From: a virus
Strand: one strand, 5' to 3'
Virus record (IMG/VR): IMGVR_UViG_3300023180_000286
Span: 1 to 29,405 of that record
Length of the DNA: 29,405 bases
Each line of letters opens with the position of its first letter. The stretch's first letter is position 1. A model generated the notes under the pieces. It had not been told where the DNA came from and ran no database searches. It saw nothing but the letters and a program-made list of their open reading frames with translations. Made by a program: the position numbers and the translations under genes. Shown piece by piece: positions 16,801 through 23,900 of this stretch.

Positions 16801-19346
16801 ATAAAAACAACAAAACAATTGTTGTTTTGGATGATCTGATTCAACATCCATTAAGTTTTTCTGGATTTAGTCATCAGTTATCTGATACTCTTGGTGCTGG
16901 GACATCAATATTTGCATTAAGTGGAATTGCTTCAATTGGACCTGCAGATATTTTAAATATAAATGGCGAATATATGAATGTTGTCAATGTTGGATTGGGA
17001 ACTTCTTCTATTGGACCTATAACAAATGATGGATCTTTCAGTCTTGTTCAAACAGAAAGAGGATTTGTAGGAACTTCCGCATCATCACATCCAGCATCTT
17101 CAAAAGTTGATATCTATCGTGGTGCTTTCAATATAGTAGATAATCAGATTCACTTCACTTTCCCACCAAGAGGAAACCCTCAAATCGATAAAACACCAGC
17201 AAATTTAGATTATGAAACTTCCACATTCAATGCAAGAGTGTTCTTAAGATCTGATTATACCAACAATAAAATATATGATGATATATCTAACGATTTTAAT
17301 GGTATTGGAAGAACTTTCACAATGAAGGTTGGTGGTGGAAATACCTCCGGAATAGGAACAGAAGGATCAAGTGGAATAGTTCTGATTAATGGTATTTTCC
17401 AGCAACCATCAACTATTAACAATCCTTTTGGAAACTTTGATGTTATAGAAACTACATCTCCATATCCAGGAATAACTACCTTTGTATTTTCTGGAATAAC
17501 TAAACCAAATGAAGATCCAATTGTTTACTATTCTTCAGAACAAGACATCAATATAAATGAGACTCCAAGAGGTGGAATAATAATTTCTTATGGATCAACT
17601 ACTGGTCTTGGATTTGCACCTCTTGTAGGCGCTTCTGTGACCGCAATAGTGGGTGGTGGAGTCATTACTGGAATTACAACAAGTGGTGTTGTTAGAGGAT
17701 CATATGGTTCTGGTTATAATGGATTGTCTGGTATTGGAATTTCTGTATATGAAGAGGGTCATTCTGGAACAGCAGCAGAAATAACTGCTTCAATTGGCGT
17801 TGGAGGAACTTTATCATTTAATATTGTCAATGGTGGAACAGGATATACAAGTCCTTCAATATTTGTTTCACCGCCTTCTTACGAAAATCTGTCAGTTGTT
17901 GGTGTTTCTAGATTTGGTATTGGTGCTACAACTACAACTGGAATTGGATTATCAATAAGCCTTAAAGTTGGCCCAATAGTTGGATCTTCCACCACTTATT
18001 TTGGAGTCACTGATTTCGATATCACCAAACTTGGATATAGTTTCGAAAGAGGTGATGTGTTCAAACCTGTTGGACTAGTTACAGATGCTTCACTTTCTTC
18101 GCCATTAGAAGAGTTTGAAATTACAGTATTGGATACTTATTCCGATAAGTTCTGCGCTTGGGATTTTGGAAAGTTAGATTTCATCGATTCTATCGCAGAT
18201 TTACAAGATGGTTCAAGAGTGGCATTCCCATTATTTTACAATGGTGAACTACGTAGTTTTGAGAAAGATCTCAATGGAGATTTAAATCTCGCAAATAATC
18301 TTTTGATATTCATTAATGGAATATTACAACAACCAGGATTATCTTACACATTTGACGGTGGAACTACATTCCAGTTTACAACACCTCCCAAAAAAGACGA
18401 CAACATATCAATCTATTTTTATAAAGGACTTGATAGTGATGTTGCAAGTTTTAATGTTAATACAACAATTGAAAAAGGTGATATTGTACAAAAAGATGGT
18501 CAAGATCAAAGGACTGTTTCGGATCTCTCCTTCTCTGATAGATTTGAAACAGAAATCTATTCTGGATCTTCTGTAGATGATTCATCTTGGAAAACTTTAG
18601 ATTGGACCAAGCAAAAAGTAGATAAAAAAGTTAATGGTGAAGTTGTATCTAAATCAAGAGATTCCTTAAAGGCACTGATTTTCCCAACATCTAAACTTAT
18701 AGGCGATCTTTCAGTTAGCGATACTGAATTGTTTGTAGATAATATTGAGATGTTCCAATATGAAAATCCAGATGAAGACCCATTTGATTTGTTAGTTGTT
18801 AGTGGTGTTTCTACAGATCCTTCAGGGAATGTTGAATATATTTCCAACTTGAGATTTATTAATGGATTAACTGGAAATATTATTGGCATTGCATCTACAT
18901 CTATACCATCACTCGCAATAGAATTTACACTTGAAGATATTTTAACCTCTCCTTTACAGATTGGATATCCAATTTATATTACAGATACTAGAGTTGGAAA
19001 TGGTGTAAGATCAACCATTTCTACAGATTCTGAAGTAGTGGGAATTGGTACAATATATTTGGACAATATTTACTATATTAGTGATTTGTCGGTTGTAACT
19101 GGTAATGTTGGTATTATCACATGTCGTGTCGATACAAATTCCAATTTAGTGGGAATAGATACTACTGGAATTGTTGGAAAGTACTCTTGGGGTAGATTGT
19201 CAAATGCTGCTAACATTTCAAGAACAAACCCCATTTCTATTGGAGTTACTGGAAGAGTTGTATCAGGATTATCTACATATCCAACAGTAATGAGAAGACT
19301 TGGAGATACTACATTGAGAGCAACTGGTGCAATTTATGAAATTTAA
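7809..19346 (+). CDS. 7: Giant gp7-type baseplate wedge protein with repeat expansions
   Basis: 3845 residues in the place of T4 gene 7 (1032 residues), between gp6 and gp8. The gp7 relationship rests on the N-terminal part: FYTAKGTDESFRILFKVLYN (200-219) then LVGQTI (259-264), matching from memory T4 gp7's FYSTKG...FKVLYNEE...LVGQTI. In cyanophages this position is sometimes annotated VrlC or virion structural protein. The rest is beta-rich repeats: four T-Y-T-G/RGxxGTxxxH units, at least six HGFxTG-type units (about 600-3000), nine GGxGY-type motifs, a YHYH-like DGNPIYGPFGY (1241-1251) and two INGIxQQP motifs (about 3194 and 3501). No signal peptide or coiled coil is visible. It probably builds the wedge periphery and perhaps reaches the host surface; the latter is inference. 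The frame is unbroken. Confidence 0.85.
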   Translation: MIQTGFESRVKVQQIIESQLPSFILDESPNASEFLKQYYISQEYQGGPIDIAENLDQYLKLDNLTPEVIVGSTSLSANITDSDTDITVDSTKGFPDQYGLFKIDNEIITYTGKTATTFTGCIRGFSGITAYHQNLDQEELVFTKSNKLNHTSGSKVENLSSLFLKEFYEKIKYTIVNQLQKTDFTSGLNVGTFLKEAKSFYTAKGTDESFRILFKVLYNEDPKVINLEKYLIKPSYADYVRREIAITEVITENADIGRLVGQTIRKTTDDQTSASVSSVEPFTRNNDSYYKISLFVGYDEPRAVEGNFVITPNTKTTLSAPAGSNVITVDSTIGFAESGTIISEGNIITYTEKSINQFFGCSGVVSDIQKNVLVRSDETYYGYENGDLTKKVEFRILGVLSDFVDETVKVAEGDEIGIAYLGDNVGNPQENKTYKQIFANSWIYNTAAKYSVNSLESNYQLASNVDKSSLKVGDRVELIERDTETITESFNSPYVDEILDVDVVGVAGSFATNSSKKYDLRRIINTAQSTGVSLEYNSNITSDILNLYTDKNDYAYVASNSLPSSEIFGGVNNYRYNITKQTNGFTINSEDNLFDFDTDSLYATIGNSINVPFITGDAVYYSPSDAPLVGLETGLYYVQVLNDPKKIRLYLTNEIIGGPDYLKFSAPEPDFGSHLFVLYSQKSNEIGVQKIFKKFPLNTQIKGSGESTIPGTTSGMLINGVEISNYKSLDKIYYGPLESIDVLNGGSNYDVINPPFVSISTSLTNALAQPVLSGKIDSVFVDAQEYNIDKILSVDISGGNGSGAVLEPVLVKRYRDVSFDGRLNTNSGGIGTATGTITFLSDHNFQNGQEVIYNSNGNSSLVIGSGTTTLLDRTSYFVRVENNTTISLFESLSDYNSGSNKIGFSTGTEGTHKFQTITFENTISDIKVIDGGSGYTNRKLIVSQSGISTVNDSINFVNHGFKTGELITYNFETAGLSGLSTSNQYFVIKVNDDSFRICDAGIGGTITTNFDREKYIKLSNTGSGYQYFSYPDIVVSIKYNPVGFSTTTQVYQNILATPKVKGSITDLYLYEKGTGYGSSIINFEKNPTIELKIGKNASLTPQILNGMIDSVVVQSGGVEYYSIPDLIVTDPSGAGSGANLRAVVTNGSITDVKVVNTGIGYSTSSYITVKPSGSGAFFRPKIRSLTINNTSRFGSELLIESTNKLKYTVSGYFESLRNSLGESDANSIEPKLSGIIGWAYDGNPIYGPFGYSDPDDENSIISLMSSGYTSNVSNIEDRPSVFAEGFFVEDYKFTNSGTLDDKNGRFAKTREFPNGIYAYVATVNSAGVPVFPYFIGNDYQSKILDENIDLNQSFDFQSSNLLRNTFPYKVSDVGAGYDYFTEIDDISKQRIVVESVYAGSVDGFEIISAGSGYSVGDKLNYSDTNTGGGGLDVQVSSIKGKQIFDIKTDTVSYNDSILVWNYNQGVDIFTSSDHILDTNNYVTISGLSTNLSELNGIHKITVSKNTTKIISDIESATSIGGTEIYVSTIPEKLYSGDNIGIGTETLKVLNIFRNKNVLRVERGVTGTSHAVGTAVTYKSNRFTIPQNVNYFESERNHKIYFNPYESVGFGTIAGISTSSTFSFGPSLETRSIPSKSIYIENHPFKTNQQIVYTLTGNNVAVSTDGINLIPGGLPSSLFVINKGRDLIGLKTTIDSSELFFHENLNVDDDRYLFETSVNQITANVSRIKSTVSVSTFHNLSVGDSVSITAIPNLTIGIGTTTFIKVSRDTLTEKILIDPIGFSSAGVSTSNNSITILNHGLVTGDKINYSAEVIPEGLYNGEFYVYKLNEDTIKLCETYIDSVNNPPTVIGIGSTGGVDQTLSKINPQLKITKNNNVVFNLTDSSVSGYNLKIYYDSEFKNEFVSSGSTDVFTVETVGTALTFTYLPNQNIPDKLYYSLEKSGSISTSDKEVKNYSEISFSDSDYNGSYNIISVGNTTFDFVLKENPERLSYSLDECDTLEYTTNSKTANGPIHKLKVLSGGVGYKKLPALLSVDSVNGQNAVVIPKSSVIGSLKDIKIINDQFEYPSDPTLKPVPRISPSIIVKDANTISSVDVTYGGNGYFSSPDVIVVNESTGKIIDAGLLTAELSGSSIQFINVESEPKGIPDESVKIVTINNSNGITVQTVQSSSSGIFTCSITKPSTEYQFNAGDKVFVEGIQRFDQIGSGFNSEDYGYKLFDVQDYTTSSPYDLVTINVSGLTTNTGIAKTVQEGSGTLINGADYPIFNVNAKKSSFLQDERLLSFTGNDLDLLLKDFDGFYLKVEGNYDLQVGEIVKGGDSGSLATIDSIQRSETVCDVSYSTLRNVGWNDNVGELNLDSQVTPDNDYYQTLSYTIKSSKEYAELESPVFSILHTAGLKNFADTVVQKTAPKIGIGSDDNTIYLYDLIDEKRVDTIYNFDFARDYNVLDGSSKLIQLQNKRLVDYFFFDSTATRVLTVDDFTDQFSYFEDEPNPFVNIQKLNDETDYYNYLIRVTDRNNTEIQFTEIVILNDGTNDFFMQKGEVFNSESSYGTYDIYTDDFEDSYFRFIPNDPFDTDYELKIITNTFTSSSAGVGTTSLGFIDLISSIGIATPGITTSLSNLDANSIGSLYANVQVIDDTSGDMNFVELYVTHDGTNTFMSEYYGDSEFETSSYSGNFIGTFNSDISGGILSLSFTNTGLSKNTVKAKLVGFGSTTIVGVGQTYRFKSGDQFDGSERSVIYQSNYAEGVGSATLVSVDKLKFNAIKSLVEVSIGSTKAVHNVMMIQDTNDAYVQQAALLSVNGTSVFDDAIGIGTFGVDNSGSTFDLTFTSDPEYAAYNLEITSFSQCFYEEIDIINDPLPLEYGDVSEASVDLEFYNSINGDRINRTNFELLSNKVRIFKKVFNPQNSSILNPGTGTFNIKNHFFRNNEELVYTPKSSVVGLATTAMTYDDGSITNLLPSKVFAIVTNEDSFQISTSKGGSAITFTDLGGGNIHQFEMLNKNNKTIVVLDDLIQHPLSFSGFSHQLSDTLGAGTSIFALSGIASIGPADILNINGEYMNVVNVGLGTSSIGPITNDGSFSLVQTERGFVGTSASSHPASSKVDIYRGAFNIVDNQIHFTFPPRGNPQIDKTPANLDYETSTFNARVFLRSDYTNNKIYDDISNDFNGIGRTFTMKVGGGNTSGIGTEGSSGIVLINGIFQQPSTINNPFGNFDVIETTSPYPGITTFVFSGITKPNEDPIVYYSSEQDININETPRGGIIISYGSTTGLGFAPLVGASVTAIVGGGVITGITTSGVVRGSYGSGYNGLSGIGISVYEEGHSGTAAEITASIGVGGTLSFNIVNGGTGYTSPSIFVSPPSYENLSVVGVSRFGIGATTTTGIGLSISLKVGPIVGSSTTYFGVTDFDITKLGYSFERGDVFKPVGLVTDASLSSPLEEFEITVLDTYSDKFCAWDFGKLDFIDSIADLQDGSRVAFPLFYNGELRSFEKDLNGDLNLANNLLIFINGILQQPGLSYTFDGGTTFQFTTPPKKDDNISIYFYKGLDSDVASFNVNTTIEKGDIVQKDGQDQRTVSDLSFSDRFETEIYSGSSVDDSSWKTLDWTKQKVDKKVNGEVVSKSRDSLKALIFPTSKLIGDLSVSDTELFVDNIEMFQYENPDEDPFDLLVVSGVSTDPSGNVEYISNLRFINGLTGNIIGIASTSIPSLAIEFTLEDILTSPLQIGYPIYITDTRVGNGVRSTISTDSEVVGIGTIYLDNIYYISDLSVVTGNVGIITCRVDTNSNLVGIDTTGIVGKYSWGRLSNAANISRTNPISIGVTGRVVSGLSTYPTVMRRLGDTTLRATGAIYEI
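10021..11330 (+). repeat. Cluster of GGxGY-type coding repeats in the gp7-type gene
   Basis: Five degenerate units occur within about 440 residues: NGGSNYD (near 10038), DGGSGYT (10597), KGTGYG (11023), SGGVEYYSIP (11148) and NTGIGYST (11275). Each is preceded by a short strand of the type IxDVxVV and usually followed by PxxxV. Further copies lie near 12030, 13862, 14094 and 17828. At the DNA level they have diverged, so they are old protein repeats rather than recent tandem duplications. Confidence 0.7.
11508..11561 (+). other. YHYH-domain-like motif inside the gp7-type protein
   Basis: Residues 1234-1251 read GIIGWAYDGNPIYGPFGY. This resembles the core of the YHYH domain (an alDGfPIYGP-type stretch) found in secreted and surface proteins. 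The name-giving YHYH tetrapeptide is not seen nearby, so it is at best a partial or variant member. Confidence 0.55.
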
Positions 19347-19360
19347 AATTAATAATCTAA

Positions 19361-19368
19361 TATAAATA
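19361..19368 (+). promoter_or_regulatory. T4-type late promoter for gp8
   Basis: TATAAATA in the 39-base gap between the giant gene and gp8, 17 bases before the gp8 ATG, preceded by TAA as at the 28340 motif. It would restart late transcription after the 11.5-kb gene. Confidence 0.8.
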
Positions 19369-19385
19369 TCTAAAAAACTATCAAT

Positions 19386-20915
19386 ATGTCTGCCCTAGTA
19401 ACGGATCAATTTAGAATATTTAATGCAGGTAATTTTGTAGATTCTGTTTCTAACGAAAGTAACTCATACTACGTATTTCTTGGACTCTCAAATCCAACAG
19501 CGGTTGGATTTGGTAGAACCTCTACGTGGAATAATACTAATGGTTCTCCTGATCCTAAAGATAATTTGCAATATCTTTCCCATTATAGAGACACTGGATT
19601 ATTTGGTAGAAGAATTACTGCTGATAATGTTAGAAGGGTCGTTAGAAAGGTAGAGTGGAAAACTAATACGACATATGAGATGTACAGGCATGACTATAGT
19701 GCCGATAATACAGCACCTATTACAAAATCATTGAGGTTATATGAATCAAATTATTATGTAATTAACTCTGATTTTAGAGTCTATGTTTGCATTGATAATG
19801 GATCTACTGGAACAAATCCAAATGGAAACAAATCAACAGCTCAACCAAGTTCTATAGATTCTGCACCATTTGCACCAGGATCTGATGGATATGTCTGGAA
19901 ATATCTATTTACTGTTGCTCCTACAGATATAATCAAATTTGATTCGACAGAATATATTGTTTTACCAAATAATTGGTCAACTTCAACAGATCCAGAAATT
20001 TCTAGGATTAGAGATGATGCTGATTCTGAAGTAAACGAAAATCAAATTAAGAAAGTTTATATTCAATCTGGAGGGACTAGTGGTTACTCCGACGGTGTTT
20101 ATGATATTTTAGGGGATGGTAGTGGAGCAACTGTTCAGATAACTACAGTTAACGGTGTTATTACGGATGTTGATGTAGTAAACGGTGGTAAAGGATATAC
20201 CTGGGGTGTTGTAGACTTAAGAAGAACTGGAAGTATAGCACAACCAGGAGCAAAACTTATACCAATAATTCCACCATCTCGTGGTCATGGATATGACATT
20301 TATAAAGAGTTGGGTGCAGATAGAGTTTTAATTTATGCCAGATTTGATGATTCTACAAGAGATTTTCCAACAGATACAAAATTTTCTCAAGTAGGATTAC
20401 TACGAAATCCAACGGAATATTCTGGAAACGCAAACTACACAGGTTCAAACTATTCTTCTTTATATTCAATTAAATTGGAAGATAGTTATGCAGATTTTCC
20501 TAATGTTGGTGATGAGATCACACAAGATATATCAGCAACTGAAATCGCAAGAGGTTGGGTTGCATCTTATGATTCTACTACAAAAGTTCTAAAATATTAT
20601 AGAGACAGATCTTTATATTTTAGCAATGGGTATGATCAAAATGATGCTAATAATGTTAGCGTAAAGTCTAAAATTGTTGATTTTAACAATACAGCATCTA
20701 TAGAATTCTCTGGTGGTGCTACAAGTGCTCAAGTTGCTGCAGGATTTAGTGGAAGTAGTTCAAATGGTGTAAATTTAGGAGTTAGTTTTTCTGGAGGACT
20801 TGCAAATCCAGAGATAAATAAAAAGACGGGTGATGTTATTTACATTGACAATAGACCTACTGTAGAAAGAAACATCAGGCAAAAAGAAGACATTAAAATC
20901 ATTCTGGAATTCTAA
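19386..20915 (+). CDS. 8: gp8-like baseplate wedge protein
   Basis: 509 residues against 334 in T4 gp8. The N-terminus (LVTDQFRIFNAGNFVDSV) and a YYVFLGLSNP-type strand correspond to the T4 start. GYVWKYLF (about 163-170) with EYIVLPNNW downstream and the C-terminal end YIDNRP...QKEDIKIILEF match the T4 features GYVWEYLF, EYIVVPW and YMENRPP...EINILFTF, from memory. The extra length includes a GGxGY-type insert at about 223-273 (SGGTSGYSDG, then VVNGGKGYTWG), the repeat type also in the gp7-type neighbour. gp8 dimers sit in the outer part of each wedge and contact gp7 and gp10 in T4. It has its own late promoter and lies 5 bases before the next gene. Confidence 0.93.
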   Translation: MSALVTDQFRIFNAGNFVDSVSNESNSYYVFLGLSNPTAVGFGRTSTWNNTNGSPDPKDNLQYLSHYRDTGLFGRRITADNVRRVVRKVEWKTNTTYEMYRHDYSADNTAPITKSLRLYESNYYVINSDFRVYVCIDNGSTGTNPNGNKSTAQPSSIDSAPFAPGSDGYVWKYLFTVAPTDIIKFDSTEYIVLPNNWSTSTDPEISRIRDDADSEVNENQIKKVYIQSGGTSGYSDGVYDILGDGSGATVQITTVNGVITDVDVVNGGKGYTWGVVDLRRTGSIAQPGAKLIPIIPPSRGHGYDIYKELGADRVLIYARFDDSTRDFPTDTKFSQVGLLRNPTEYSGNANYTGSNYSSLYSIKLEDSYADFPNVGDEITQDISATEIARGWVASYDSTTKVLKYYRDRSLYFSNGYDQNDANNVSVKSKIVDFNNTASIEFSGGATSAQVAAGFSGSSSNGVNLGVSFSGGLANPEINKKTGDVIYIDNRPTVERNIRQKEDIKIILEF

Positions 20916-20920
20916 AAAAG

Positions 20921-23900
20921 ATGGCACAAAAAACAGATTTAAACGTTAATCCATATTTTGACGACTTTGATCGCGCAAAAAATTTCTACAAGGTCTTATT
21001 TAAACCGGGATATCCAGTTCAAGCAAGAGAACTGACCACTCTACAGTCAACATTACAAAATCAAATCCAATCTTTCGGAAGTTATATTTTTAAAGATGGG
21101 ACAGTAGTAAGTCCAGGTAATATAACTTATGATAATCAATTTTATTCGGTGAAGTTAAATTCATCTCTTTTTGGAATTGATATTTCTACATATATTGATA
21201 ATTTTGTTGGGAAGAAAATAACTGGACAAACTTCTGGAAGTACAGCAAAACTTCAATATGTTGCATATCCAGATGGTGGTGAAGTAGAAGATATAACGAT
21301 ATATGTAAAATATGTAGATTCCAACGATAATTTTGTCTTCGATCCATTTGAGGATGGAGAATCTTTAATTGCTGATGAAAATATTGTTTATGGAAATACT
21401 ACAATAACTGCAGGAACTCCATTTGCATCTTTAATTGCATCTGAAGCAACTTCTACAGGTTCTTCTGCATCTATTGGGGCAGGAACATACTTTATTAGAG
21501 GATTTTTTGCTGAAGTTTCTCAGCAAACTATAATATTAGATAATTATACAAATACACCATCATATAGAGTTGGTTTAAAAATTGAAGAACTTTTGGTTAA
21601 TGCAAAAGATGATAATTCTCTTTATGATAATGCTAAAGGATTTTCAAATTACGCTGCTCCAGGAGCAGATAGACTTAAGATAAATTTAACTCTGACCAAG
21701 AAAGATATTTCTGATAAAAATGATACTGATTTTGTAGAATTACTTAGAGTAAAAGATGGTAGAATTAATAAAATTGAAGCTAAAACACAATTAAGTAGAC
21801 TTGGTGATTATATTGCAGAACGAACCTATGAAGAGTCTGGACACTATGCTCTAGAAAATTTTGGCATTACTCTCCACAATTCTTTAAATAATAAACTTGG
21901 AAATGATGGATTATTTTTTGATACTCAATTTACCGATGAGCAGAATAGTCCTTCAGACGATTTGATGTGTGTGAAAGTTTCTCCAGGAGAAGCTTATGTT
22001 GGTGGTGTAAATATTGAAAAACCAGTAGGAACTATTTTAGATATAGAAAAACCAAGAGATGTTGAGTCTTCAACCTCAAATGTTCCTTTTGAAATGGGAA
22101 ATCTTTTAAGAGTTAATAATGTATATGGAACAGCACGCCAAAGGGGAGAAATAGAACTTTATGACAAACCATTTGGTTTGGGTGGATCAAAAATTGGAGA
22201 CGCTAGAGTATATACTTTCAGTTTATCTGGAGATTCTTATCAGGATGCATCTACAAATTGGGATTTATATTTGTATGATGTTCAAACATATACTACTTTA
22301 ACTTTGAATACTCCAGTTTCTGGTTTAGGTCTAGTTACGTCAACATTTATCAAAGGTAAGAGTAGTGGTGCTAGCGGTTATGCTATAGATTCTGGTACAG
22401 GAAATACTGTTTCTATCAGGCAGACATCAGGAACTTTTTCTGCTGGAGAGCAGTTGATAATCTCTGGTATTGATGCTTCTGCTACTGCAGAATCAGTAAC
22501 GATATATGCAACAAAAGATATTAAATCAGTATTTCAAGCCGCTAGTGGTGATTTTACAGAATTTAGAGCAAATACTGTTTTAGATTCTTTCAATCTTCCA
22601 AATGGAATTGTTGGTGGAACTATCAGTGGCGGAAATACACTAGAAAGTCCAGGAAAGATATTTACCGGAGTTAAAGTAGGAGATATTATTAGATATCAAA
22701 CTACATCTGGAGATGAAACTTTTAATGAAGTGACAGCAGTATCAAATAGTTCACTTACAATTGGGATAGGTACAACTGTTCCTGGTGTTTCTGATGGATC
22801 AGTTACCAATGGAACATATGCATCCATTAAATTGGGATATCCTGTTTTAAGAAATCGAGAACAAGCATATCTTTACGTACAACTTCCAGAACAAAATATA
22901 CAATCTGTAGATCTTTCTGGATCCACTTTAGAAATTTCTGATCAAATAGTACAACAAACTACTAATGCATCTGGGCAATTAACATTCGATTTATCAGCAT
23001 TGTCTGGAATAACAAGTGCTTTCTACAAATCTTTTGATGAAGAGCGTTATTCTGTTCATTATAGTAATGGTGGAATAGGAACAATAACTTCAGATTCATT
23101 TAGTCTTACAAATAATGAAGTAACCATTGAAGGTTTATTGGCAAACCAAACTGGAGACGTTACCGTAAATGTTACACTTATAAAAAATTCTATTCAGAGT
23201 AAAATTAAAGAGTATACCAGAAGTACAGTTATTGATGTAATATATTCCAGAAACTCTAATTCTGGATCCGATCCAAATAACTCCATCAATGATGGATTAA
23301 CATATAACTCTGATGCTTATGGATTGAGAGTTCAAGATGAAGAAATTTCATTAAATTATCCAGACGTTGTAAAAGTTCTTGCTATTTATGAATCACTTGG
23401 AACTTCAGAACCAGTATTAGATAGTATACAATTTGCAGATTCTTCTATTGTATCTAATGCTATTATTGGAGAAAATATTATTAGTTCAGCCAATAATGTA
23501 GTTGCTAGAGTAGTAACCAAAGGTATCAATACAGTTCAAGTTGTATATTTAAATCAAGATAGATTTATTGCTGGTCAGAATGTAGTATTTGAGGAAAGTA
23601 ATTCTTCAGCATCTATCTTATCAATAACTCTTGGTTCATATAGAGATATAACCCAAACGTATGTATTAGACAAAGGTCAAAAAGAACAATACTATGATTA
23701 TTCGAAAATAGTTAGAGGTTTAAATACACCTACACCTTCAAGAAGACTAAAAATTATTTTTGACCATTATGTAGTCCCATCTTCAGATAATGGGGATGTA
23801 TTTACCATTCTTAGTTATGATGATGATAGATTTTTGGAGGATATTCCAGAAATAGGTTCAATTCAAGTAAGAGCATCCGATACTTTAGATTTTAGACCAA

